Source: JAGVPT01 sp963772165 (GTDB lineage: Bacteria > Bacteroidota > Ignavibacteria > UBA10030 > UBA8401). From it: a stretch of 64,000 nucleotides of DNA. Below the pieces are notes generated by a model that worked only from the letters and a program-made list of their open reading frames with translations, was not told the origin of the DNA and did not search any database. Made by a program: the position numbers and the translations under genes. Below, one piece after another: positions 44,672 through 53,030 of this stretch. The DNA is taken from contig CAVYWA010000005.1 of assembly GCA_963772165.1 (NCBI GenBank), forward strand, positions 434,001 through 498,000. The letters are read 5' to 3'. Position 1 is the stretch's first letter. Each line of letters opens with the position of its first letter.

Positions 44672-44700
44672 TTGCCTTCTCCAGTGGAGTTTTGTATATT
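44672..44700 (+). promoter_or_regulatory. Promoter of tRNA-Leu
   Basis: TTGCCT (44672-44677), 17 bases, TATATT (44695-44700), about 30 bases before the tRNA. Confidence 0.5.
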
Positions 44701-44731
44701 TGCTCATATACAGGTGGTTTGATTGTTCTTA

Positions 44732-44814
44732 GCGGAAGTGGTGGAACTGGCAGACACACCATCTTGAGGGGGTGGCGCCCACAAGGCGTGCGGGTTCAAG
44801 TCCCGCCTTCCGCA
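44732..44814 (+). tRNA. tRNA-Leu (anticodon GAG)
   Basis: 83 nt with a long variable arm. Acceptor GCGGAAG pairs with CTTCCGC, the anticodon stem CCATC/GGTGG encloses TTGAGGG, the T-loop is GTTCAAG. Discriminator A, CCA not encoded. Confidence 0.93.
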
Positions 44815-44876
44815 CAATTACAGTTGACATTGAGGAAAAGCCTTATTACTTTTGGACAAATGAAGGAAACAACTGT

Positions 44877-45284
44877 GTGAGAATCTTCAACTGTATTTTC
44901 TTCCTGATGTTGTTGGTTTCAATAGCAGCGTTTGCTGGCGCAACGATTAGAGACGGGTCTCTCGATGCGCGCAGTGATGGTAATGACGTGACGATTCAAT
45001 GGGGAACAACCGACGAAACATTAATGCAGGAATTTGTGGTTGAACGGCAAGCGGGCGGTCAAACTGAATGGGTTGCCTTGGACCCGATTGTTGCCCCAAA
45101 AGGAAGTAATTCTTTTTATGAATTTGTCGACCAGACTGCTTTTAAAACAACCGCTTCTGTCTATCAGTATAGAATAAGGATTGTTGCTCAAGATGGAACA
45201 ACATACTCGAAAGTGATGGTTGTTTCTCATAATGTTTCGAGTGTCAAACGAACGTGGGGAAGTTTGAAAGCGATGTTCCGCTGA
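44877..45284 (+). CDS. Exported protein with a fibronectin type III-like domain
   Basis: 135 residues from GTG 44877, with AAGGA about 8 bases before it; the open frame upstream overlaps the tRNA and is not used. The N-terminus is a signal peptide (IFNCIFFLMLLVSIAAFA). The mature part is one beta-sandwich like FnIII: NDVTIQWGTTDETLMQEFVV, YEFVDQTAF and YQYRIRIVAQDGTTYSKVM. Short FnIII-like exported proteins in this phylum are often surface or gliding-related, but nothing specific is seen. A strong terminator follows. Confidence 0.7.
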   Translation: MRIFNCIFFLMLLVSIAAFAGATIRDGSLDARSDGNDVTIQWGTTDETLMQEFVVERQAGGQTEWVALDPIVAPKGSNSFYEFVDQTAFKTTASVYQYRIRIVAQDGTTYSKVMVVSHNVSSVKRTWGSLKAMFR

Positions 45285-45301
45285 AAAATTTTTTTTTGAT
45301 C

Positions 45302-45342
45302 AAAAGCGATACATTACAAATGTCATGTATCGCTTTTTTTTT
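45302..45342 (+). terminator. Rho-independent terminator
   Basis: GCGATACAT (45306-45314) pairs with ATGTATCGC (45325-45333), extended by AAAA/TTTT, and a run of nine T follows. The hairpin contains an ATG that is not a gene start. Confidence 0.9.
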
Positions 45343-45348
45343 GAATGT

Positions 45349-45954
45349 ATGATGAGAACTTCCAAGCCGATCATCCTCGCGTCGCGTTCACCGCGGCGGA
45401 GCCACTTGCTGCACCAAATAGGATTTTCGTTTACTGTCGAGGAAAGCGGTGTCGACGAAAACCTCCCGAACGGAATTGCCCCGGAGGAAGCGGTTCGCAG
45501 GCTTTCTTTGGAGAAAGCCAGACGGGTGGCCGGACGGCTTCACGATGGTATCGTGATTGGTGCCGATACGATCGTTGTGCTCGACGGAAAGATCCTCGGC
45601 AAACCATCATCGAAAGAAGAAGCGATTTCAATGTTGTCGAATCTCGGGGGGAGGACACACACCGTTTTCACCGGCTTTGCTTTGGTCGACGTCGAATCTA
45701 AAAGGTCCCATGTCGATTACGAAAAAACGGAAGTGACGTTTCGCCGATTGAGCAAAGAGGAAATTGAAGCCTATGTTGACTCAGGATCCCCGATGGATAA
45801 GGCCGGTGCATACGGCATCCAGGATGATTATGGTGCCGTTTTTGTCGAAAAAATTAACGGATGCTTTTATACTGTTGTTGGCTTTCCGATTTCGAAGTTC
45901 TATACATCGTGGAATAAGTTTCTCGAACAATTGCAGCAATCGTCAGAGAGGTAA
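45349..45954 (+). CDS. maf: Maf-like nucleoside triphosphate pyrophosphatase
   Basis: 201 residues from ATG 45349 (45352 also possible). Maf enzymes hydrolyse dTTP, UTP or modified nucleotides to monophosphates and act in nucleotide clean-up and septum control. Motifs: ILASRSPRRSHLL, EESGVDE, GADTIVVLDGKILGKP, and GSPMDKAGAYGIQD, which together form the active site. The in-frame ATG at 45325 lies inside the terminator stem and is rejected. The next gene starts 3 bp after the stop. Confidence 0.93.
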   Translation: MMRTSKPIILASRSPRRSHLLHQIGFSFTVEESGVDENLPNGIAPEEAVRRLSLEKARRVAGRLHDGIVIGADTIVVLDGKILGKPSSKEEAISMLSNLGGRTHTVFTGFALVDVESKRSHVDYEKTEVTFRRLSKEEIEAYVDSGSPMDKAGAYGIQDDYGAVFVEKINGCFYTVVGFPISKFYTSWNKFLEQLQQSSER

Positions 45955-45957
45955 TGT

Positions 45958-46383
45958 ATGGGCCAAAAGATTCGCGTCTTAATTGCCAAAGCAGGACTGG
46001 ACGGTCATGACCGCGGCGCGAAGGTCATTGCAGCAGCGCTTCGCGACGGAGGGATGGAGGTTATCTATACCGGCGTTCGCAAATCTCCGGAGGTTATTGT
46101 TGAAGCTGCGCTGCAGGAAGACGTGAACGCGATCGGCATCAGCTCATTAAGCGGTGCACACATGACAATTTTCCCAAAGGTCCTGGGTCTGATGAAAGAG
46201 AAGGGGATGGACGATGTTCTTCTCTTCGGCGGAGGGATTATTCCGCAGCATGATATTGAAACATTGAAAAGCATGGGCATCGGTGAACTCTTTACGCCCG
46301 GGGCTTCGATGACCGAGATCGTCAATTATCTGAAAACGTATTTTCAGGCTCGCCTTACATCATCAGGTATCGAGTCTGATTGA
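45958..46383 (+). CDS. Cobalamin-binding subunit of methylmalonyl-CoA mutase type
   Basis: 141 residues forming just the B12-binding domain. The base-off histidine is in KAGLDGHDRGAKVIA (DxHxxG), and GISSLSGAHMTIFP and FGGGIIPQHD complete the cobalamin site. In two-part mutases this small subunit works with a separate catalytic subunit; none is in the window, so its partner must be elsewhere. The 3' end overlaps the 3' end of the convergent polymerase gene by 21 bases. Confidence 0.9.
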   Translation: MGQKIRVLIAKAGLDGHDRGAKVIAAALRDGGMEVIYTGVRKSPEVIVEAALQEDVNAIGISSLSGAHMTIFPKVLGLMKEKGMDDVLLFGGGIIPQHDIETLKSMGIGELFTPGASMTEIVNYLKTYFQARLTSSGIESD

Positions 46384-48717
46384 AGGTTCCGGATTGATCC
46401 AATCATTTTCAGGTTGCTGTTCAGGAGAGATGATTTTTGTAATAATGGAAATTCGCGTGGGGTCGAATCCAAACAGGTCTTCGGACGAAAAAATTGCATG
46501 AAAGTCTTTTTCCGAAAAGAAAACTTCGAATTTTTTTGAGAATTCTTCCAGCCTCTTTATGTAATATTCTACGTTTTCATCCGGGAAATTGGCATCCCAT
46601 TCGCTTGCTTCTTTCGCATTTTCAAACCCTTTAATATTTGCAGAGGAGCCGGTGTAATAAAACGCTATCTTGTCCCCGGCGCGGTACGAACGTGAAGAAC
46701 GAGAAGCAAGTTCATAGCTTGCAGATTTGTTCCGTTTCTCGGCTTTGACATCCCGCTGATATTCCTCGAGGGAGTCTTTGAGAGTTTCAGTCCGGGCAAA
46801 GTCCTTAATATCCAATCGATGCTCCCGGATAGAGAGCTCCATCTCCAAATAGAGGGCATGCAACTCCTGAATGCGGTTATTGATGATGAAATCAACACAC
46901 CGCTGGACATAGGTTCGGCCGAAATGCTCCATGCTTCGGGATATCAGTGAAGAACCCTTTATCGAAATTTTACCGTCGTATCCCGAAAGAGCATAATTTT
47001 TTTTCTTGTAACTGATCATTTTCTCGTAGCGTCCATCGAACCCAAGGTTGATGCCTTCAGGAAGAGTTGCGGAAAGCCGTTCGACAAATTGCCTCTCAGC
47101 GCTCTCGCCGACGACGTTATTCGGCGGGATAAAATATAATCCGTCGGTATCGACTTCCACGACTTTTCCGTTATGAAGCTCTATGTCGTGGATCATCTGC
47201 CTCAACAATTCCTGGCCGGTCCTTGTTACAACATCGGCTTGAGCGTAATCGTTGAAGAGTGCCCGTGCATAACCGAGGTACCCGTAAAATGAATTCACGA
47301 GAATTTTGAATGAAGATTGCATTGCATCAAGCCTGGAACGATCCGTCTCATTTTCTGCTTCGCGCATCTTCTTCTTGGTTTCGAGGCGCAGTTTCGTCAA
47401 ATGCTCAAGGACGGAGTGGAAGACTTTGAGCGCGTCCGTTCGCGGAACGATATTTTTTGAAATCATGATGGAAGGGTACAGCGATTCGACGTCGGCATGG
47501 ATGATCGGACCGAGCAGGCCCGTGTAAAAAATGTCCGAATACCCTCCGGTTGTTTGTGACCCCGTTTCGGGTTTCGGGAGAGAGTAACGTTGCCGCAAAT
47601 ATTCCCGCAACAAAAGAGCTTCAATCTTCGATGCAGAACCCAGCCGGGCAACGGTCGTGTAATTAAACGGAAGCATTTGCGTGAGGTAGAACGTACTCAT
47701 TGAAAGGCGATCGCTGAGTGCCCGTGTTTCCCGAACGTCATCCAGAGCGTATTTTTTCAATGTCTCAAGTTCGTTGTCCCAGTACCACGAAATTTTTTCA
47801 CCCGGAATGTATGTCCTGCCCGCAGGCGAGATGCCGAAAAATCTCGCCGCATATTTTAAGGAATAACTCTCCATCGAGCGTTTGATCATATCATACGATT
47901 GTACAAGAAGCCAGGTGTCGATAACATGTCTCCCCGATATTTCGTAGCTCACATATTCGACTTCATTTTCTGCGAACGCGGTACGCGACCGCACTCCACG
48001 GGGAGGAGAGTTATCTCTTCCAATTGAAAAATCAATCCGATGAAGCTCGCAGCGTTTCAGGAGGTACGGCAAATCAAAATTAAAGATATTGTGTCCCTCT
48101 ATGACATCGGGGTCTTTTTTCCGAATGATCTCTATGCATTGCACGATGAGTTCTTTTTCCCCTGCTTGTTTTCCTCCAAGGATTGCCTCCCATCCCCGGT
48201 TATCCGAAAGAGAAATCAAGATAATCCTGTCTTCGGGCCGTTCGGCGTTGCTGAACTTATAGGACTTAGAATAGGTTTCTATATCCAGCTGCATCCGATA
48301 GATATCGTGGAATTCCATCCCCTTGAAAAGAGTTTTCCCCGACTGCATCAAGAATTGTGTATTTGTGTCAGGACGGAGAAAAATATGCTCGGTGTCAGTA
48401 TATGAATCGATTTTTCGCTCTTGTGATTGGTTGATCTTCTCCAAGACATAACGGACAGCATCCCACATATCATGCACTCGTTGAAAAGCGCAAACGTATT
48501 GGTAAAAATTACTCCCCTCAAGTTTTTTCAGCCAAAACGTCTTTGAAAATCCGGAAATAAAGCGGCTCTCGGAAAGATGAAAGAAAGGGAAAAATTCCTC
48601 GTCGTCGTAAGTCACTGTCAAGCCCTTCCGCTTGTACACGCGGACAGTGGAGTCATCCACCGTGTGGACGGCGACAATATTCTGCTCATCATTATGGCCG
48701 AAGAGGAGAGTGTTCAT
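46363..48717 (-). CDS. B-family DNA polymerase with intact polymerase and 3'-5' exonuclease motifs
   Basis: 784 residues. Exonuclease motifs: DIET (D145, E147), NIFNFD (D215) and YALDD (Y323, D327). Polymerase motifs: A, HADVESLYPSIM (D409); B, QSSFKILVNSFYGYLGY (K471); C, VEVDTDGLYF (D523, D525). All catalytic acids are present, so this should be an active proofreading polymerase. It is shorter than E. coli Pol II and differs enough that the name polB is not applied. It is the active counterpart of the degenerate homologue at 14784-17074. Confidence 0.93.
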   Translation of the reverse strand: MNTLLFGHNDEQNIVAVHTVDDSTVRVYKRKGLTVTYDDEEFFPFFHLSESRFISGFSKTFWLKKLEGSNFYQYVCAFQRVHDMWDAVRYVLEKINQSQERKIDSYTDTEHIFLRPDTNTQFLMQSGKTLFKGMEFHDIYRMQLDIETYSKSYKFSNAERPEDRIILISLSDNRGWEAILGGKQAGEKELIVQCIEIIRKKDPDVIEGHNIFNFDLPYLLKRCELHRIDFSIGRDNSPPRGVRSRTAFAENEVEYVSYEISGRHVIDTWLLVQSYDMIKRSMESYSLKYAARFFGISPAGRTYIPGEKISWYWDNELETLKKYALDDVRETRALSDRLSMSTFYLTQMLPFNYTTVARLGSASKIEALLLREYLRQRYSLPKPETGSQTTGGYSDIFYTGLLGPIIHADVESLYPSIMISKNIVPRTDALKVFHSVLEHLTKLRLETKKKMREAENETDRSRLDAMQSSFKILVNSFYGYLGYARALFNDYAQADVVTRTGQELLRQMIHDIELHNGKVVEVDTDGLYFIPPNNVVGESAERQFVERLSATLPEGINLGFDGRYEKMISYKKKNYALSGYDGKISIKGSSLISRSMEHFGRTYVQRCVDFIINNRIQELHALYLEMELSIREHRLDIKDFARTETLKDSLEEYQRDVKAEKRNKSASYELASRSSRSYRAGDKIAFYYTGSSANIKGFENAKEASEWDANFPDENVEYYIKRLEEFSKKFEVFFSEKDFHAIFSSEDLFGFDPTRISIITKIISPEQQPENDWINPEPSIRLDT

Positions 48718-48868
48718 GGTAGAAAAGTAGAAAAGGGAAGGGAGAAAATCAATTCAATCGGGGAGACGAGCAGTGGCCACCACGAAAGATATCACGCCCT
48801 GACGTGCGGTATCGAATGGGTACAAAAAAACCGAGTACAGATAACTGCAATAGTCAATAATCGTATTG

Positions 48869-48955
48869 CGGAGAGGGTGGGATTCGAACCCACGATACCG
48901 TTGCCGGTATACCACCTTTCCAGGGTGGCCAATTCAACCGCTCTTGCACCTCTCC
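48869..48955 (-). tRNA. tRNA-Ser (anticodon GGA)
   Basis: Minus strand, 87 nt with a long variable arm. Acceptor GGAGAGG pairs with CCTCTCC, the anticodon stem CCACC/GGTGG encloses CTGGAAA. Discriminator G, as expected for serine, and no encoded CCA. Confidence 0.93.
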
Positions 48956-49004
48956 GGAAGATTGCTGTGTACTGCGTTCGCTGGTTAAGGTTAGGGAATA
49001 ACTG

Positions 49005-49781
49005 TTAAAAATCTTCGAGCTTCAGAGTCTCTATCCTGCTCGTCATTTCATCAAAGATAGTGCGAGATACATAGGTAATGTGAATCTCTAACTGTTTATC
49101 GCGGCCGACAAGAGCCAAAACGATGTATGAGCGATCGAATTTCCACAAGACGTATTTTTTAGCAAACCCGAGCTGAATACTTTCGATGGTGCTTAAATAC
49201 GATTCGTCTACTTTCGAGAATCCACTTCGAACCGGCTTTCCGTATTTTGCTTCAAGGATCATTCTGTCGTTGTCAAACGAATCGAGGAAGTCGAATTTGG
49301 ATGTCGCCTTCACTTTGGGTGTTAGTCGGACAATGAACAACCGGTCATGATCGAATTGGTACGCAAATACTGCATTGACACCTGCGAGAGAGCCTGTATA
49401 TTCAAAACCGTTTGTTACTTCGCGAATATCATTTTCGTTCACATGATCGTGATCGACGATGCATTTGTGAACTTCCCGGAAAGTCATTCCCCAATGAGCA
49501 TCTTTATATCCGTCCGGATCCAACGAGCTGCCAGTTGTGGAGGGGTTCTTTAGCTCGGGAGGCGGCAATTCCTTTGTTTGTGTTTCTTGAGAACTCGTGT
49601 CTTTGCGCAACGCCCCAGTGTCAATGCCTTTCTTTGAAAGGCTGTCTCCTGGCGTTTTTGCAGAGATCAGTGTATCACGGACAGCCGTTCCTTTTGTGGT
49701 TGAGTCATTTTTGAAGTTTTGTCCATACAAAAAAGAAGAAAGTACCGCCCCCAGCAGCATGGTGGTAAATATTCTATGCAT
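49005..49781 (-). CDS. Exported protein of unknown function between two tRNA-Ser genes
   Basis: 258 residues. A signal peptide (FTTMLLGAVLSSFLYGQ) is followed by about 70 low-complexity residues rich in Thr, Ser, Lys and Pro, then a folded domain starting DAHWGMTFREVHKCI. This WGMxxxEV opening recurs in exported hypotheticals of this phylum and resembles the start of the island protein at 25300. No enzyme motif is seen. It is likely periplasmic or outer-membrane associated. Confidence 0.7.
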   Translation of the reverse strand: MHRIFTTMLLGAVLSSFLYGQNFKNDSTTKGTAVRDTLISAKTPGDSLSKKGIDTGALRKDTSSQETQTKELPPPELKNPSTTGSSLDPDGYKDAHWGMTFREVHKCIVDHDHVNENDIREVTNGFEYTGSLAGVNAVFAYQFDHDRLFIVRLTPKVKATSKFDFLDSFDNDRMILEAKYGKPVRSGFSKVDESYLSTIESIQLGFAKKYVLWKFDRSYIVLALVGRDKQLEIHITYVSRTIFDEMTSRIETLKLEDF

Positions 49782-49826
49782 TGGAGTGGATGTTTGATAT
49801 TTAAAATGATTAGCCTAACTATTCTG

Positions 49827-49915
49827 CGGAGAGGGTGGGATTCGAACCCACGGTCCCACGTAAGCGGGACACCGGTTTTCGAGACCGGCTCTTTCAACCG
49901 CTCAGACACCTCTCC
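49827..49915 (-). tRNA. tRNA-Ser (anticodon CGA)
   Basis: Minus strand, 89 nt. Acceptor GGAGAGG pairs with CCTCTCC, the anticodon stem CCGGT/ACCGG encloses CTCGAAA, long variable arm, discriminator G. It shares acceptor and T-arm sequence with the tRNA-Ser at 48869. Confidence 0.93.
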
Positions 49916-49969
49916 GAAAAGTTGCTTACAAATATATTCAATTTTGCTTGAAAAGCAATTTCGCGTTTA

Positions 49970-49998
49970 TTGACTCTCGCGTAGTTTTTTGGTAATTT
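49970..49998 (+). promoter_or_regulatory. Promoter ahead of the peroxiredoxin pair
   Basis: TTGACT (49970-49975), 17 bases, TAATTT (49993-49998). The leader to the start codon would be about 120 bases and includes the small hairpin CCGAA-ATT-TTCGG. Confidence 0.4.
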
Positions 49999-50126
49999 TA
50001 ATCGACCTCAATAGTTCAAAAATGTCATTCCAACTGGAACTCTGCCGAAATTTTCGGGTTACATACCTACGAACGTAATGCTTTCTTTATTATCAACTCT
50101 ATTTAAAAATAAGAAAGGATACAACC

Positions 50127-50594
50127 ATGTCGGTTACAGTTGGCGCCAAAGCCCCGCAGTTCACTCTTGTCGATACAACAAAAACACCTCGTTCGCCTTT
50201 CTCAGAATCTACGGGTAAGAAAGTTGTTTTGCTTTTTTACCCCGGCGCATTTACGGGTGTGTGCGATAAGGAAATGTGCAATTTCCGCGATTCCATGTCT
50301 TCGTACAACAGTCTGAATGCTCAAGTCTTTGGAATCAGCGTCGACAGCCCGTGGGCGAACAAAGCCTTTGCCGAACATTACAAATTGAACTTTCCGCTCC
50401 TTTCCGATTTTGACAGGACCGTGATTAAACAATACGGAATCGTGTTTGAAGGGCTTGGCGGTATCAAAGGATACACCGTTGCAAAACGTGCTGTCTACGT
50501 TATCGATGAAAAAGGGATAGTGAAATATGCATGGGTTACCGATACGCCGGGCGTTGAACCGCCGTATGATGAAGTGAAGAAAGCAGTGGCGTAG
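50127..50594 (+). CDS. Peroxiredoxin of the AhpE/Prx5-like type
   Basis: 155-residue thiol peroxidase reducing peroxides. The peroxidatic Cys46 is in FYPGAFTGVCDKEMC, with a second Cys51 that could resolve it. The family core GISVDSPWANKAFAEHYKLNFPLLSDF and the C-terminal VTDTPGVEPPYDEV resemble AhpE. AAGAAAGGA precedes the start. It forms an operon with the BCP-type gene 9 bp downstream, so two different peroxidases are made together. Confidence 0.92.
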   Translation: MSVTVGAKAPQFTLVDTTKTPRSPFSESTGKKVVLLFYPGAFTGVCDKEMCNFRDSMSSYNSLNAQVFGISVDSPWANKAFAEHYKLNFPLLSDFDRTVIKQYGIVFEGLGGIKGYTVAKRAVYVIDEKGIVKYAWVTDTPGVEPPYDEVKKAVA

Positions 50595-50603
50595 AGGAGG
50601 CAT

Positions 50604-51065
50604 ATGGCTGAACTAAAAATTGGTTCTATGGCTCCTGATTTTTCTTTGGATGGAGATGACGGCAAAAAGCACTCACTGAAGGAGTTTCGCGGGAAAAAAG
50701 TTGTCCTATATTTTTACCCTAAGGATGACACGTCAGGATGCACGAAGGAGTCGTGTTCGTTCCGCGATAACCTGTCATCGATAAAAAAGAAAAGTGCAGT
50801 CGTCATCGGTGTCAGTGCCGACGGCACGGACTCCCACCGGAAATTCAAATCTAAGTATGATTTGAATTTTCCCTTATTGAGCGACGAGAGCAAATCCGTC
50901 CTTGAAACGTACGGCGTTTGGAAATTGAAAAACTTCATGGGACGAAAGTACATGGGCATCGAACGGACGACGGTAATCATCGATGAGAAAGGAAAAATCT
51001 CACACATCTTTCCGAAGGTGAAGGTTGAAGGGCATACAGAAGAGGTTCTGAATGCGCTTTCGTAG
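50604..51065 (+). CDS. bcp: Thiol peroxidase, BCP/PrxQ type
   Basis: 153-residue PrxQ-type peroxiredoxin. The peroxidatic C46 and resolving C51 are in PKDDTSGCTKESCSFRD, five residues apart on one helix as usual for BCP. GVSADGTDSHRKFKSKYDLNFPLLSDE and GIERTTVIIDEKGKI are standard. GAGGAGG precedes the start. It reduces hydrogen and organic peroxides using thioredoxin; the FNR-like gene at 53763 is not a thioredoxin reductase and cannot be the direct donor. Confidence 0.94.
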   Translation: MAELKIGSMAPDFSLDGDDGKKHSLKEFRGKKVVLYFYPKDDTSGCTKESCSFRDNLSSIKKKSAVVIGVSADGTDSHRKFKSKYDLNFPLLSDESKSVLETYGVWKLKNFMGRKYMGIERTTVIIDEKGKISHIFPKVKVEGHTEEVLNALS

Positions 51066-51110
51066 GTTCTCCCAAAATTTCGGATGGAGCCTTGCATAAA
51101 AGATAATTCC

Positions 51111-51310
51111 AGAAAATTATTTGTTGAAACGATGCTGACGTTTGCGCTGATCATGCAGTGTTGCATGCCGCCGTTGATTCCCGCACTCCGAAAATTGGCA
51201 GCTTCGGTATCGGACTGGCCGTAATGGCTGCTATTCTCGCCGACGGGCCGCTTCTAGGCGGCGGACGTGTCGGCTTTGTTTACGAAAATTTCATCATGGA
51301 AAAGAAATGA
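51111..51310 (+). pseudogene. Remnant of an aquaporin (MIP family) gene
   Basis: Pieces of a MIP channel can be read: FVETMLTFALIM around 51119-51156, then in another frame HAAVDSRTPKIGSFGIGLAV and MAAILADGPL up to about 51251. These match the fifth helix region of aquaporins that leads to the second NPA loop. The NPA itself is missing, the frame changes once near 51160 and no N-terminal half is present. The tail reads into the start of the PTPS gene. Confidence 0.5.
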
Positions 51311-51717
51311 TCTACGTCACCAGAAAAGCCCACTTCAGTGCCGCTCACCGCTTGTTTAATCCGTCATTCTCGGACGAGAAAAATTTTGCAGTGTATGACA
51401 AGTGTGCCAGCCCGAACGGTCATGGACATAATTACGAACTTGAGATTACGGTGGCCGGCGAGTCTAACCCGCAAACCGGTTATGTTATCGACCTGAAGGA
51501 ACTTAAAAAAATTATCGAGGAGCATTTTGTGAGCAGAGTCGATCATAAGCATCTTAACTATGATGTCGAATTTCTTAAAGGTATCGTCCCGACAGCTGAA
51601 AATATTGCCGCCGCTTGTTGGAACCAGATCGCTCCCCATATCCGGAACGGGCGGCTTTTTTCTGTAAAGCTCTACGAGACGCAGAATAATTTTGTGGAAT
51701 ACAAAGGAGAGGCATGA
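51307..51717 (+). CDS. 6-pyruvoyl-tetrahydropterin synthase-type enzyme
   Basis: 136-residue T-fold enzyme. Zinc ligands are H14 (FSAAHRL), H39 and H41 (NGHGHNYELE), and the catalytic Cys33 is in KCASPNGHGHNY. The Cys-to-His spacing and the PNGHGHNY box are those of PTPS of biopterin synthesis rather than of QueD (found separately at 36116). It overlaps folE by ATGA, so it probably acts on the same dihydroneopterin triphosphate and is made together with its supplier. Confidence 0.9.
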   Translation: MIYVTRKAHFSAAHRLFNPSFSDEKNFAVYDKCASPNGHGHNYELEITVAGESNPQTGYVIDLKELKKIIEEHFVSRVDHKHLNYDVEFLKGIVPTAENIAAACWNQIAPHIRNGRLFSVKLYETQNNFVEYKGEA

Positions 51718-52298
51718 TGGCTGGATCGCAAACGCAGAAAATGAAGTTGGAAGAGGCCATTCAGCAATTGTTGATCAGTGTCGGCGAGGACCCGTCGCGG
51801 GAAGGGCTGCTGAAAACGCCGGCGCGAGTTGCCGAATCGATGAAATACCTGACAAAGGGATACGCTGAGAATGCACAGACGATTCTGAATGGAGCCGTCT
51901 TCAAGGAGAAATATAGTGAGATGGTCATTGTCAAGGATATAGAATTTTTCAGTTTATGCGAACATCATTTGCTCCCCTTTTACGGCAAGGTTCATGTTGC
52001 GTACATTCCAAAAGGAAAAATTGTCGGCTTGAGTAAGATTCCCCGCCTTGTCGAGATGTTCAGCCGGCGGCTTCAAGTGCAGGAGCGAATGACGCAAGAG
52101 ATCGCACAAACAATATTTGATGCCTTGCACCCCGAAGGTGTCGGCGTCGTATGTGAAGCCCGACATCTTTGTATGATGATGAGAGGCATTGAGAAGCAGA
52201 GTTCCAGCGCGACCACAAGCGCAATGCTGGGTGAATTTCGAAGCGATATTAAAACCCGGTCAGAATTCCTCACTCTTGTTGGGATCAAATCCGCTTAG
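51714..52298 (+). CDS. folE: GTP cyclohydrolase I
   Basis: 194-residue GTP cyclohydrolase I, making dihydroneopterin triphosphate from GTP. The zinc site is C82, H85 (SLCEHHLLPF) and C153 (EARHLCMMMRG); EDPSREGLLKTPARVAE and SSATTSAMLGEF are family motifs. The product feeds folate, queuosine and pterin routes, all of which have genes in this window. The start GAGGCATG overlaps the PTPS stop. The next gene begins 10 bp later. Confidence 0.96.
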   Translation: MMAGSQTQKMKLEEAIQQLLISVGEDPSREGLLKTPARVAESMKYLTKGYAENAQTILNGAVFKEKYSEMVIVKDIEFFSLCEHHLLPFYGKVHVAYIPKGKIVGLSKIPRLVEMFSRRLQVQERMTQEIAQTIFDALHPEGVGVVCEARHLCMMMRGIEKQSSSATTSAMLGEFRSDIKTRSEFLTLVGIKSA

Positions 52299-52308
52299 CA
52301 ACGATTTC

Positions 52309-53028
52309 ATGTCAGCAAAACCATTTCCAATTGTTTGGGTCACGGGAGCAAGCCGCGGTATCGGGGCTGCTATCGCCCGCGCGTTTGCGGCCTCCGGAGC
52401 GCATGTTGTGTTGACCGGGAGGGATTTGCAGACACTTCGTCAAAACGCTCGGCAGATTAGCACGTTGGGAGGAAAAGCGTTAGCCCTTCGATGCGATGTC
52501 GAGCGGGAAAGCAGCGTAACTCTCGCCTACGAAGCAATTTTCAAAAAATTTGGAAAGGTTGATGTCCTTGTCAATAACGCAGGAGTCACATATTTCAAAC
52601 CATTTGAAAAAACAACCGTGAAGGATTTTGACCACGTGATGGCAACAAATCTGCGTGGCGTGTTTTTGTGCACGAAATCGGTGCTTCCCGGTATGGTGAT
52701 GCGGAAAAATGGTTTTATTATCAATATTGTCTCAGTGAGCGCTACGACCACTTTTAAAAATTCATCGGCGTATGCAGCAACGAAAGCCGGAGTGCTGGCT
52801 CTCTCTCGTAGTTTACGGGCTGAGGTGAGAAAAAATGGAGTTCGCGTGATTGATATTTTGCCGGGTGCGGTGGAGACGGAAATGTGGAATCGTGACGAAC
52901 GGAGAAAATATCATGATAAAATGATGCAGCCTGAAGATGTTGCTGAAGTTGTCGTGTCGGTAATCCGTCAGCCGAAACGGGTTCTTACAGAAGAAATTGT
53001 CATCCGCCCCATAGAGGGAGACCTATAA
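52309..53028 (+). CDS. Short-chain dehydrogenase/reductase, sepiapterin-reductase candidate
   Basis: 239 residues from ATG 52309; upstream in-frame starts lie inside folE. Classical SDR: TGASRGIG (12-19) for NADP, NNAG, the catalytic Ser in IVSVSA and YAATK. It lies directly after PTPS and folE and overlaps nothing, so by context it may reduce the side chain of a pterin, as sepiapterin reductase does. Sequence alone fits any 3-oxoacyl-reductase-like SDR. It is a close relative of the next gene. Confidence 0.85.
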   Translation: MSAKPFPIVWVTGASRGIGAAIARAFAASGAHVVLTGRDLQTLRQNARQISTLGGKALALRCDVERESSVTLAYEAIFKKFGKVDVLVNNAGVTYFKPFEKTTVKDFDHVMATNLRGVFLCTKSVLPGMVMRKNGFIINIVSVSATTTFKNSSAYAATKAGVLALSRSLRAEVRKNGVRVIDILPGAVETEMWNRDERRKYHDKMMQPEDVAEVVVSVIRQPKRVLTEEIVIRPIEGDL

Positions 53029-53030
53029 GG

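Noticed and set aside
44772..44876. N-terminal extension of the FnIII-like protein
   Set aside because: It would begin inside tRNA-Leu; the GTG at 44877 starts a good signal peptide with a binding site.
45325..45348. Earlier start for maf
   Set aside because: That ATG lies in the right arm of the terminator stem and encodes a run of Phe not found in the family.
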